NCBI GenBank assembly: GCA_964507195.1
Contig: CAZDPA010000065.1
Coordinates: 1-20,088, forward strand
Source: Solimonas sp964507195
Lineage (GTDB): Bacteria; Pseudomonadota; Gammaproteobacteria; Nevskiales; Nevskiaceae
DNA: 20,088 nt
Reading direction: 5' to 3'
Position 1 is the first letter of the stretch. Each line of letters begins with the position of its first letter. Below the pieces are notes generated by a model, which saw only the letters and a list, made by a program, of their open reading frames with translations, did no database searches and was not told the origin of the DNA. The translations under genes and the position numbers were made by a program. Shown here piece after piece: positions 6,976 through 14,686 of this stretch.

Positions 6976-7788
6976 ATGATTTCAAAGCAAAAACCGCTCT
7001 CCACGGGGGTGGCCCGGCGCGCGCAGGTCCTGTGCATTTCCGGCCACGATCCCTCGGGCGGCGCCGGCATCCACGCCGACATCGAGGCCGTGGCCATGCA
7101 GGGCGCGCATGCGTTGAGTGTGATCACCTCGCTGACCACGCAGAACACACGCAACGTGCTGCGGGTCAAACCGATCGCGCCGAGCCTGCTGCAGGAGCAG
7201 CTCGAAACCCTGCTTGAGGACTGTCCGATCCATGCAATCAAGCTCGGCCTGCTCGGCAGCGCGGAACAGGTCCGGCCGATCCGCTGGATCATCGAGCAGT
7301 GCCGCGTGCCGGTCGTGATCGATCCGGTGCTGCGCGCCGGCGGCGGCGCCTCGCTGGCGAGTGCGGAGACCACGGTGGCCCTGCTCGAGCACCTCCTCGC
7401 ACTCGCCACCGTCATCACCCCGAATGCGGCCGAAGCGCGTGCACTGGTTCCCGCCGCGCGGACGCTGGACGAAGCCGGCAAAGGCCTGCTGGCCACCGGT
7501 TGCGCGCAGGTGCTGATCACCGGCGGCGACGAAAAGACGGACGAAGTCGAGAATCGCTGGTACCAAGCCGACGCGGCACCCCATATTTTCCGCTGGCCGC
7601 GCATCCCCCAGGGCTTCCACGGCGCGGGCTGCACCCTGGCCGCCGCGCTCGCCGCCCGCCTCGCGTTGGGTGAGCGTGACGAGGTAGCGCTGCTCAATGC
7701 GCAGCGCTATGTGCAGGCATCGCTGCAGCGTGCCCTGCAAGTGGGACAGGGCCGCGCGATTCCCGGCCGCTTTCCGGGTGCCGCGTGA
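6976..7788 (+). CDS. thiD: Hydroxymethylpyrimidine / phosphomethylpyrimidine kinase
   Basis: Phosphorylates HMP and HMP-P to HMP-PP for thiamine synthesis (ribokinase fold). Motifs in order: CISGHDPSGGAGIHADIEA near the N-terminus (substrate site), IKLGLLGS, VVIDPVLRAGGGASL, VITPNAAEARAL, VLITGGDE, and the anion-hole loop FHGAGCTLAAALAA near residue 215. 270 residues from ATG 6976, typical length. An in-frame ATG at 6925 exists, but the added residues (MRESAPAGGLSHPYNS) do not look like the family and would overrun the -10-like element. The stop overlaps the thiE GTG by 4 bp, so both enzymes of HMP-PP supply and use are coupled. Confidence 0.94.
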   Translation: MISKQKPLSTGVARRAQVLCISGHDPSGGAGIHADIEAVAMQGAHALSVITSLTTQNTRNVLRVKPIAPSLLQEQLETLLEDCPIHAIKLGLLGSAEQVRPIRWIIEQCRVPVVIDPVLRAGGGASLASAETTVALLEHLLALATVITPNAAEARALVPAARTLDEAGKGLLATGCAQVLITGGDEKTDEVENRWYQADAAPHIFRWPRIPQGFHGAGCTLAAALAARLALGERDEVALLNAQRYVQASLQRALQVGQGRAIPGRFPGAA

Positions 7789-8447
7789 ACCCGGCCAACA
7801 GCTTCCCGGCATTGCGCGGCCTCTACGCCATCACGCCGGAACACCTGCTGCGCGATCCGCAGCGACTGCTGCCCGCAGTGCGTGCGGCATTGCGCGGCGG
7901 CGTCACGCTGCTGCAATACCGCGATAAGTGGAATCCCGCGCCGCAACGCGAGGCCCTCGCACGCGAACTGCTCGCGCTGTGCCGTGCGCACGGCACGCCG
8001 CTCATCATCAACGACGACGCCGCACTGGCCGCGCGGATCAGCGCTGATGGCGTGCATCTGGGCCGCAGCGACGGCGGGATTGCCGCCGCTCGTGTCCTGC
8101 TCGGGCCGCAGGCGCTGATCGGCGCCACCTGCGGCAACTCTCTGGAGCACGCACTGGCTGCTGTCGCTGAAGGTGCCGGCTATGTAGCCTTCGGTCGCTT
8201 TTACACTTCGCGCAGCAAGCCGAATGCGCCCCAGGCCGAGCTGCAGACACTGGCGGCTGCACGCGCAGCCCTGACCGTACCGATCTGCGCGATCGGTGGC
8301 GTCACGCCGGCCAACGCGCCATCCCTGATCGCCGCCGGTGCCGACCTGATCGCCGCGATCGGCGGTGTGTTCGGTCACAACGACGATGCCGCGCATGACG
8401 TTGAAGGCGCCGTGCGCGCCTATCTGCGCTGCTTACTAACGGCATAA
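7785..8447 (+). CDS. thiE: Thiamine-phosphate synthase
   Basis: Joins HMP-PP with thiazole phosphate to make thiamine phosphate (TIM barrel, cytoplasm). Visible motifs: GLYAITPE at strand 1, TLLQYRDK (diphosphate contact), LIINDDAALA, DGVHLGRSD, IGATCGNS, YVAFGRFYTSRSKP (counterpart of the GPIFPT-TK loop) and ICAIGGV. Standard length of 220 residues. It starts at GTG 7785, whose GTGA overlaps the thiD stop; no other start preserves the N-terminal strand. It follows thiD and precedes hemL, the order I recall from Pseudomonas. Confidence 0.94.
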   Translation: MNPANSFPALRGLYAITPEHLLRDPQRLLPAVRAALRGGVTLLQYRDKWNPAPQREALARELLALCRAHGTPLIINDDAALAARISADGVHLGRSDGGIAAARVLLGPQALIGATCGNSLEHALAAVAEGAGYVAFGRFYTSRSKPNAPQAELQTLAAARAALTVPICAIGGVTPANAPSLIAAGADLIAAIGGVFGHNDDAAHDVEGAVRAYLRCLLTA

Positions 8448-8461
8448 TGGGTAAGCGCTTG

Positions 8462-8477
8462 CGCAGAACGTTCTGCG
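8462..8477. promoter_or_regulatory. 16-bp perfect palindrome between thiE and hemL
   Basis: CGCAGAACGTTCTGCG is its own reverse complement, with an AAGCGCTT palindrome just before it (8453-8460). There is no following T run, so it is not a typical intrinsic terminator. An operator for hemL, about 84 bp before its start, is plausible; no regulator is identified. Confidence 0.4.
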
Positions 8478-8560
8478 TTCGGACACTGTCGTAGCAGTGA
8501 ACCTCAATCAATGATCAGGCCGTCCGCCAACAGCAGTACAACCCTCTGAATGACACCACG

Positions 8561-9847
8561 ATGAACAGCCGTTCTGAAGCGCTTTTTGAGCGTGCGCAAC
8601 AATCCATTCCGGGTGGCGTCAATTCGCCGGTGCGCGCGTTTCGTGCGGTCGGCGGCACGCCGCGTTTCATCACTGGTGCCAGCGGTGCGTGGCTGACCGA
8701 TGCCGACGGCAAACGCTATGTCGACTACGTCGGCTCCTGGGGGCCGATGATTCTCGGCCATCAGCAGGCCGCAGTGACCGCCGCCATCCGCGCACAGCTG
8801 GAGATCGGTGTGTCCTATGGCGCGCCGACCGAGCTGGAAATCGAAATGGCGGAGCTGCTGTGTGCTCGTGTGCCGGGCATGGACATGGTGCGCATGTGCA
8901 ACAGCGGCACCGAAGCAACGATGTCCGCGCTGCGTCTCGCGCGCGGCCACACCGGCCGCGACTACATCCTCAAGTTCGAAGGCTGCTATCACGGCCATGG
9001 CGATGCGTTGCTGGTGAAAGCCGGCTCCGGCCTGTTGACCTTTGGCGTACCGACTTCGCCCGGCGTTCCGGCAGACCTCGCCAAGTACACGCTGACTGCG
9101 CAATTCAACGACCTGGATTCAGTGCGCGCGCTGTTCGATGCGCATCGCAACAGCATCGCCGCGATCATCGTCGAGCCGGTCGCCGGCAACATGAACTGCG
9201 TGCCGCCAGCAGCCGGCTTTCTCGAAGGCCTGCGCAGCCTCTGCGACGAACACGGCACGGTACTGATCTTCGACGAAGTGATGACTGGCTTTCGCGTCGG
9301 TCCGCGCGGTGCGGCCGGCCGGTATGGCGTAACGCCGGACCTGACGACGCTGGGCAAGATCATCGGCGGCGGCATGCCGGTCGGTGCCTTTGGCGGTCGA
9401 CGCGAAATCATGGGCAAGCTTGCGCCGCTGGGGCCGGTCTATCAGGCCGGCACCTTGTCCGGCAATCCGCTCGCGATGTCGGCCGGCCTCGCCTTGCTGC
9501 GCCAACTTGACAGCAGCGCGCTGTATGCCGCGCTGGAAAAAACCACCGCGGAGCTGCTGAGCGGGTTAGGCGCCGCCGCTGCGAATGCCGGCGTCGGCTT
9601 CACGACGACGCAGGTCGGCAGCATGTTCGGCCTGTACTTCACCCGCGAGTCCGCGCCGCAGTCCTTCGCTGAAGTGATGCGCTGCGATGCCGCGATCTTC
9701 GGCCGTTTCTTCCATGCCATGCTTGAGCGCGGTGTGTATCTTGCTCCGTCGGCGTTCGAAGCCGGCTTCGTCTCCTCTGCGCATGGCCCCGAGGAGATCC
9801 GCCATACGCTGGCCGCCGCAACCGAAGCCTTCGCTCTGATCGCATGA
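8561..9847 (+). CDS. hemL: Glutamate-1-semialdehyde 2,1-aminomutase
   Basis: PLP enzyme that converts glutamate-1-semialdehyde to 5-aminolevulinate, the first tetrapyrrole precursor in the C5 pathway. Seen: SIPGGVNSPVRAF at the N-terminus, CNSGTEATMSALRLAR (PLP phosphate contacts), FEGCYHGHGD, LIFDEVMTGFRVG (the Asp facing the PLP ring nitrogen), and the Schiff-base lysine in LGKIIGGGMPVGAFGG, Lys266 by my count. Full length at 428 residues. Start ATG 8561 gives the usual MNSRSEALFERAQ opening; the ribosome site is weak. The stop overlaps the ATG of the next gene. Heme made through this route would feed the heme O/A genes later in the window. Confidence 0.96.
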   Translation: MNSRSEALFERAQQSIPGGVNSPVRAFRAVGGTPRFITGASGAWLTDADGKRYVDYVGSWGPMILGHQQAAVTAAIRAQLEIGVSYGAPTELEIEMAELLCARVPGMDMVRMCNSGTEATMSALRLARGHTGRDYILKFEGCYHGHGDALLVKAGSGLLTFGVPTSPGVPADLAKYTLTAQFNDLDSVRALFDAHRNSIAAIIVEPVAGNMNCVPPAAGFLEGLRSLCDEHGTVLIFDEVMTGFRVGPRGAAGRYGVTPDLTTLGKIIGGGMPVGAFGGRREIMGKLAPLGPVYQAGTLSGNPLAMSAGLALLRQLDSSALYAALEKTTAELLSGLGAAAANAGVGFTTTQVGSMFGLYFTRESAPQSFAEVMRCDAAIFGRFFHAMLERGVYLAPSAFEAGFVSSAHGPEEIRHTLAAATEAFALIA

Positions 9848-11808
9848 TCGCAGCGCTGCAGGCCTGCTTCGACTGGATCACGCAGCACCCGGAATGGTCT
9901 CTGGCGTTGCTGTTCGCAACGGCGCTGCTGGATTCGATCTTCATCATTGGTGCCTTCGTACCGGCGGGCATCGTGCTGTTCTCTGCCGGCGCCCTTGTCG
10001 CGCTCGGCTCGCTCGAGCTGTGGCAGGCCGTCGTCATGGCAGCGGCGGGCGCTGTCGGTGGCGACGGCTTTTCATTCTGGCTGGGGCGAAGCTACGGTGA
10101 GCATCTGTTTGCGAATCGCTGGCTCGGTCGCTATCCGGATCTGCTGAACAACGGCCGCAGGTTCTTCGCGCGCTATGGCGCGATGAGCGTCGCGCTGGCG
10201 CGCTTCCTCGGCCCGATGCGCGCGGTCGTACCCGCGCTTGGCGGCGCATCCGGCCTCGGCGTTGCCGGGTTCCTGATTGCCGATGTGCTGTCGGCAATCC
10301 TGTGGGCGTTCACCTTCATCCTGCCGGGTGTTGCCTTCGGTGCATCGCTGGGCCTGGCTTCGGAAGTCGCCGGACGGCTGGCGATGCTGCTGCTTGCGCT
10401 GCTGGTCGCAGTGGCCGGCATGATCTGGCTGACGGCCATCGTCAATCGCGCGATCCAGCACCGCGCCGAAGACTGGATCGGCCGCATGCTCGACTGGAGC
10501 CGCCGCCATCGTCGGCTTGGCAAATTCGGTGCAGCGCTTGCCGACCCGGAGCAGCCGGAAACACCGGTGCTCGCCGGTCTTGCCGCACTGCTGCTGGTGA
10601 TCAGCGGACTGTGGCTGTGGTTGTGGGCCGGCGCCAGCCTGCACGGACACCCGTCCGCACTCGATGCGGCGATCTTCCAGTGGATGCGCGACCTGCACAC
10701 ACCGTGGGGCCTGGAACTCGCGCATCATTTGCTCAAGCTCAGTCACTGGAGCGTCTACGGACCGGCATCCCTGATGTTGCTGGTATCGCTGCTGTGGCTG
10801 CGCCGCACGCGCGCGGCGGCGCACTGGGCAGCGGCCATCGCGTTCGGCGCGCTGCTGTCGCTGGGTCTGTACATGGTGCCGACGCTGCCGGCGCCATATG
10901 CGTTCTTCGGCACAACCCCACCGCACGGTGGCCACATCGGCCGCGATCTGGTCGTCGCCACGGTGATCTACAGCTTCCTGCCGATCTTCCTCGCACCGGA
11001 GCGCAAGCCGCGCCTGCGCAGCCTGCTGAGCGCCACTGCGGTCACGGTATTGACCGTGGTCTTTCTTGCGCGGCTGTACCTGGGCGTGCAATGGGCCAGC
11101 GTCTCGGTATTCTCGATCATCGTCGGCGTGATCTGGGCTGCGATGCTCGGCGTCGGCTATCGCCGCCACAGTCAGGAAGTGCTGCCGGGTCGTCGGCTGC
11201 TGATTCCGCTGGTCGGTGTCTATGCCCTGTCGCTGGGCCTGGCTTGGTCCGTCCCCACGCCCAACCGCAGCAACGTCCCGGTCCCGCGCGAGATCAGCGC
11301 CGAGCAGTGGCAGAGCGGCGCCTGGCGCGACATGGCGCATAGCCGTATCGACATCGCCGGGCGCGACAAGCAGCCCTTGTCGTTGCAATGGGCCGGATCG
11401 CTCGACGAGATCACCAAAGCCCTGCTCGACGCTGGCTGGACCGCACCGCCGAACCTGAGCGGCACCAATGCGCTGCGCTGGCTGACCGGTGCAGCCAGCG
11501 TTGCCGACCTACCGGTGCTGCCGCAGGTCCATGCCGGTCGCCATCCGGCGCTGAGTCTGTTTCGCGTCAGCGACGACAACCACGCCGAGCTGCTGCGCCT
11601 GTGGCCGACGCGCCTGCAACTCAACGATGGTCGACGGGTGTGGCTGGGTTCGATCACTCGGGTCGAGGCGCGCACGCTGTACCGATTGTTCCGCTATCCC
11701 CTCGGCGTTGCCCCAATTGCCGATCCGCAGACCGCGCTCGCCAACGTCTCCGGCGTGCAATGGGGCAAGCGCGGCGAGATCTGGCTGCTATCCTTCGCGC
11801 AACCGTGA
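9844..11808 (+). CDS. DedA (VTT)-PAP2-like-LssY_C fusion membrane protein
   Basis: 654 residues in three parts. Residues ~1-200 are a DedA/VTT domain, a family linked to lipid-carrier flipping, with FVPAGIVLFSAGAL, GDGFSFWLGRSYG and ARFLGPMRAVVPALGG. Residues ~235-445 are a multi-helix PAP2-like domain. Residues ~455-650 are a soluble domain resembling LssY_C (WPTRLQLNDGRRVWLGS). PAP2 enzymes use K-RP, PSGH and SR-H-D motifs; here the second is PHGGH (360-364, Ser replaced by Gly) and the third is ARLYLGVQWASV (409-420, catalytic His replaced by Gln416, Asp lost), while the first is not evident. The phosphatase half may thus be inactive. The start ATGA overlaps the hemL stop. Confidence 0.88.
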   Translation: MIAALQACFDWITQHPEWSLALLFATALLDSIFIIGAFVPAGIVLFSAGALVALGSLELWQAVVMAAAGAVGGDGFSFWLGRSYGEHLFANRWLGRYPDLLNNGRRFFARYGAMSVALARFLGPMRAVVPALGGASGLGVAGFLIADVLSAILWAFTFILPGVAFGASLGLASEVAGRLAMLLLALLVAVAGMIWLTAIVNRAIQHRAEDWIGRMLDWSRRHRRLGKFGAALADPEQPETPVLAGLAALLLVISGLWLWLWAGASLHGHPSALDAAIFQWMRDLHTPWGLELAHHLLKLSHWSVYGPASLMLLVSLLWLRRTRAAAHWAAAIAFGALLSLGLYMVPTLPAPYAFFGTTPPHGGHIGRDLVVATVIYSFLPIFLAPERKPRLRSLLSATAVTVLTVVFLARLYLGVQWASVSVFSIIVGVIWAAMLGVGYRRHSQEVLPGRRLLIPLVGVYALSLGLAWSVPTPNRSNVPVPREISAEQWQSGAWRDMAHSRIDIAGRDKQPLSLQWAGSLDEITKALLDAGWTAPPNLSGTNALRWLTGAASVADLPVLPQVHAGRHPALSLFRVSDDNHAELLRLWPTRLQLNDGRRVWLGSITRVEARTLYRLFRYPLGVAPIADPQTALANVSGVQWGKRGEIWLLSFAQP

Positions 11809-11856
11809 TTCCGCAGGTCTCACGCAACCTTCCGGTCTCCAACTTCCTGTAGCTCA

Positions 11857-12780
11857 ATGTCTGACAGCGGACTGCTTGGCAAACTTCGCGCACGCCTGAA
11901 CAAGGGCGATTCCTGGCTCACGCGCGATATCGGTACGCTGTTCAGCGGTGAACAGCTGTCACCCGACGCGCTTGAGGAAATCGAAACCCGCCTGCTGATG
12001 GCCGACGCCGGCGTCGAAGCCACAACCTGGTTGATGCAGCGCCTGCAGGCTGCCGTTGACGCCGGCCGCGTGCGCAATCCGCAGCAGCTGCGTTCCACAC
12101 TCAAGGCGGCGCTGCTGGAACTGCTCGCGCCGGTATCGAAGCCGCTGCAGATTCCCGACTTCATCCGCCCATACATCCTGTTCGTTGCCGGCGTGAACGG
12201 CGTTGGCAAGACCACGACGATCGGCAAGCTCGCACTGCGCCTGAAGCGCGAAGGCAAGAGCGTATTGCTCGCCGCCGGCGATACCTTCCGCGCGGCTGCG
12301 ACCGAGCAGTTGCGCACCTGGGCCGAGCGCGCCGACGTGCCGATCCTGTCGCAGGGTGAAGGCGCGGATTCCGCGAGCGTGATCTACGACGCAGTGCAGT
12401 CGGCCAAGGCGCGCGGTATTGATGTCGTCATTGCCGACACCGCAGGACGCCTGCACACGCAGGCGCATCTGATGGACGAGTTGCGCAAGATCAAGCGCGT
12501 GGTGCAGAAGCACGATGCCTATGCGCCGCACGAGGTCCTGCTCGTGGTCGACGCGACGACCGGCGGCAACGCGCTGGTGCAGGCGATCCAGTTCCACGAA
12601 GCGATCGGCCTGACCGGCATCGCGATCACCAAGTTGGACGGCACCGCCAAGGGCGGTATTCTCCTTGCCATCGCACGCCGCATGGCCTTGCCGGTGCGCT
12701 TCATCGGCATTGGCGAAGCGGTCGAAGACCTGCAAGTCTTCGACGCGGAAGCTTTTGCAGACGCACTCATCGGGGGATGA
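11857..12780 (+). CDS. ftsY: Signal recognition particle receptor FtsY
   Basis: GTPase that receives SRP-ribosome complexes at the inner membrane. A short N-terminal segment replaces the long acidic A-domain of E. coli; the N domain (ALEEIETRLLMADAGVEAT) then leads to the G domain: GVNGVGKTTTIGKLA (about 112-126), GDTFRAAATEQL, DTAGRLHTQAHLMDEL, TKLDGTAKGG and IGIGEAVEDLQVF at the C-terminus. 307 residues, a normal minimal NG form. ATG 11857 is chosen since MSDSGLLGKLRARL gives the amphipathic membrane-contact helix. The ftsY-ftsE-ftsX-rpoH order matches E. coli. Confidence 0.96.
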   Translation: MSDSGLLGKLRARLNKGDSWLTRDIGTLFSGEQLSPDALEEIETRLLMADAGVEATTWLMQRLQAAVDAGRVRNPQQLRSTLKAALLELLAPVSKPLQIPDFIRPYILFVAGVNGVGKTTTIGKLALRLKREGKSVLLAAGDTFRAAATEQLRTWAERADVPILSQGEGADSASVIYDAVQSAKARGIDVVIADTAGRLHTQAHLMDELRKIKRVVQKHDAYAPHEVLLVVDATTGGNALVQAIQFHEAIGLTGIAITKLDGTAKGGILLAIARRMALPVRFIGIGEAVEDLQVFDAEAFADALIGG

Positions 12781-12840
12781 CGTTCGTGAGATGTCAGGCA
12801 ATGCTTGTGTATCCATTCGACGCTGAGGCCGAAGCTATCG

Positions 12841-12870
12841 CCTCACGCCTCACGCCTCACGCCTCACGCC
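12841..12870 (+). repeat. Heptamer CCTCACG array (four perfect copies) directly before ftsE
   Basis: Four exact CCTCACG units plus CC end one base before the ftsE ATG (12872) and occupy the normal Shine-Dalgarno position. It is the same heptamer as the arms at 1440-1468 and 1708-1736. An imperfect reverse unit (TGAGGC, 12823-12828) lies just upstream and could pair with GCCTCA at 12840-12845. Confidence 0.85.
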
Positions 12871-12871
12871 A

Positions 12872-13588
12872 ATGACCGAACTCATTCGCTTCGACCAGGT
12901 CAGCTATCGCTACCCCGGTGGCCAGGATGTGCTGAGCGAGGTCGGCCTCTCGATCGCGCAAGGTGAGATGGTCTACGTCACCGGCCCGAGCGGCGCCGGC
13001 AAGACCACGCTGCTGCGTCTGATTGCCGTGCTGTGCCGCGCCAATCGCGGCCAGATCATCGTCATGGGCCAGAACCTGTCGGCGCTCAAGCCGCGCCACG
13101 TGCCGGCCTTCCGCCAGCGCATCGGCATGGTGTTCCAGAACTTCAACCTGCTCTACGACCGCACGGTATTCGACAATGTTGCTTTGCCGCTGGTGATCCG
13201 CGGCTACTCGCATGAGGACGTGGGCCGCCGCGTGCGCGCTGCGCTGGATTCGGTCGGTCTGCTGAAGAAAGAACGCGTTCTGCCGTTGACGCTGTCCGGC
13301 GGTGAGCAGCAACGCGTCGGCATTGCGCGCGCCATCGTCACCAAACCGGCGCTGATCCTTGCCGACGAGCCGACCGGCAACCTCGATCCGGAAATGGCGC
13401 TCGAAGTCATGCGCGGTTTTCAGCGCTTCAACGATGCCGGCGTCACCGTGATGATCGCGACGCATGCGATCGACCTGATCGATGCGCTGCCGCACAGGAT
13501 CATTCACCTGGAACACGGTCACATCACCGACAAGCTGCCGACCGCCGCTTCACGTCTGAAAGGAGGCATGCGCGATGGCCTTCGTTGA
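12872..13588 (+). CDS. ftsE: Cell division ABC transporter ATP-binding protein FtsE
   Basis: ATPase partner of FtsX; the complex acts at the divisome to control septal peptidoglycan hydrolases. Walker A GPSGAGKTTLLR (about 38-49), Q-loop region IGMVFQNFNLLYDRTVFDNV, signature LSGGEQQRVGIARAI (about 142), Walker B LILADEPTGNLD, H-loop IATHAID. At 238 residues it is slightly longer than the usual ~220, the surplus being a C-terminal tail that overlaps ftsX. Unusual: the ATG follows the CCTCACG array with no purine-rich ribosome site, so translation may rely on coupling or on another signal. The ftsX start lies inside its 3' end. Confidence 0.96.
   Translation: MTELIRFDQVSYRYPGGQDVLSEVGLSIAQGEMVYVTGPSGAGKTTLLRLIAVLCRANRGQIIVMGQNLSALKPRHVPAFRQRIGMVFQNFNLLYDRTVFDNVALPLVIRGYSHEDVGRRVRAALDSVGLLKKERVLPLTLSGGEQQRVGIARAIVTKPALILADEPTGNLDPEMALEVMRGFQRFNDAGVTVMIATHAIDLIDALPHRIIHLEHGHITDKLPTAASRLKGGMRDGLR
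13559..13566 (+). promoter_or_regulatory. Strong Shine-Dalgarno for ftsX
   Basis: AAAGGAGG, a near-perfect anti-16S complement, lies 8 bases before the ftsX ATG at 13575. It fixes that start even though it sits inside the end of ftsE, and an out-of-frame ATG lies at 13568. Confidence 0.8.
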
Positions 13589-14525
13589 AGCAGGTCTCGA
13601 CCGCCCACGCTGGCTTGCACGCTGGGGGCAGGAGCATCTTCGCGTGCTGCTGTTTTCGCTGGGCAAGCTCGGCCGCACCCCGATCGCGGCTGCGCTGACG
13701 GCAATGGTCATCGGCGTTGCGCTGGCGCTACCTGCCGGGCTCTATGTGGCGGTCAACAATCTGGCGACCGTCAGCTACTCGTGGCAGGAGGCGCTGCATC
13801 TGTCGCTGTTCCTGAAGGACACCGTCTCCGCGGAGCGCGGCACGGCACTGGCGCGGGAGATAGGCAACGAGCCGGGCGTCGCCCGCACCCAGTTCATTTC
13901 GCGCGACCAGTCGCTCGCTGAATTCCGCGAGTTGTCCGGCTTCGGCGACGCGCTGGACTTGTTGCAGGGCAATCCGCTGCCCGCGGTGATTTCGGTGAGC
14001 CCGCAGCGCGGGCAATCGAAAGCCGCGGTGCAAACGCTGCTGGAACGCCTGTCCGGGCTCGGCGAGGTCGAACTCGCCAAGCTGGACCAGCAATGGCTTG
14101 AACGCCTGTATGCGTTGCTGGCGATTGCCGAACGCGCGGTCGCCATCATCGCCCTGCTGCTCAGCCTCGCGGTGATGGTGATCATCGGCAACACGATCCG
14201 GCTCGACATCGAAAGCCGGCGTGAGGAAATCGAAGTCATGAAGCTGATCGGCGCGCCCGGCAGCTTTGTGCGCCGTCCGTTCCTGTACAGCGGCTTCTGG
14301 TTCGGACTTGGCGGCGGCATCCTCGCCTGGGTGTTGGTCACCGTCGGCACCGGCATGCTGTCCGAGCCCAGTGCGCAGCTGGCTGCGCTGTATGGAAGTG
14401 ATTACCAGATCAATGGCCTGAGCTTCCGTGACGGCATGGCCCTTGTCGGCGCCGGCATCGTCCTTGGCTGGGCGGGGGCATTTTTTACCGTGGCCCGCCG
14501 CCTTGCCCAGATTGAGCCAAAATAG
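13575..14525 (+). CDS. ftsX: Cell division protein FtsX
   Basis: Membrane subunit of the FtsEX complex. 316 residues: a cytoplasmic N-terminus, first helix near residues 36-58 (AALTAMVIGVALALPAGLYV), a periplasmic domain of ~100 residues containing the typical FLKDTVSAERG and FISRDQSLAEFRELSGFGDAL, then three more helices (IALLLSLAVMVIIGNTIRLDI onward) with the family motif ESRREEIEVMKLIGAPGSFVRRPFLYSG. It overlaps ftsE by 14 bp and has a strong ribosome site, indicating tightly co-ordinated synthesis. Confidence 0.96.
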   Translation: MAFVEAGLDRPRWLARWGQEHLRVLLFSLGKLGRTPIAAALTAMVIGVALALPAGLYVAVNNLATVSYSWQEALHLSLFLKDTVSAERGTALAREIGNEPGVARTQFISRDQSLAEFRELSGFGDALDLLQGNPLPAVISVSPQRGQSKAAVQTLLERLSGLGEVELAKLDQQWLERLYALLAIAERAVAIIALLLSLAVMVIIGNTIRLDIESRREEIEVMKLIGAPGSFVRRPFLYSGFWFGLGGGILAWVLVTVGTGMLSEPSAQLAALYGSDYQINGLSFRDGMALVGAGIVLGWAGAFFTVARRLAQIEPK

Positions 14526-14617
14526 ACAAGTACTTGATTTTAAAATAGTCAACTCGCCGGTCAGCGACGCTTCAGGCATATCCTTATGGCAGTTTCAGCA
14601 CGCCCCCCCCTCAGTGC

Positions 14618-14624
14618 GGAACTT
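14618..14624 (+). promoter_or_regulatory. Possible sigma-E type -35 element upstream of rpoH (GGAACTT)
   Basis: GGAACTT is the classic extracytoplasmic sigma -35. At 16-17 bp spacing the -10 would lie at about 14641, inside the CIRCE site (CTCCATT), and matches only partly. E. coli rpoH has a sigma-E promoter, so the idea is reasonable but the -10 is weak. Confidence 0.3.
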
Positions 14625-14634
14625 TACGGGATAC

Positions 14635-14661
14635 TTAGCACTCCATTTAGCCGAGTGCTAA
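14635..14661. promoter_or_regulatory. CIRCE operator (HrcA binding site) upstream of rpoH
   Basis: TTAGCACTC (14635-14643), nine spacer bases, then GAGTGCTAA (14653-14661): a perfect match to the CIRCE consensus, normally placed before groESL or dnaK. It ends 25 bp before the chosen rpoH start, where HrcA could block the promoter or the site could form a stem in the mRNA leader. Confidence 0.95.
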
Positions 14662-14686
14662 CATTCTGCACATGGGAGAAGTATCG

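Noticed and set aside
10072..11388. 438-residue open frame antisense to the DedA fusion gene
   Set aside because: Same shadow pattern; no domain recognisable, while the sense strand encodes DedA and LssY_C motifs.
12841..12870. CRISPR-like or tandem satellite array
   Set aside because: Units are only 7 bp with no spacers; it is a short tandem repeat.
14672..14686. Upstream ATG for rpoH
   Set aside because: It would place the GGGAGAA ribosome site inside the coding region; the ATG at 14687 is ideally spaced from it.
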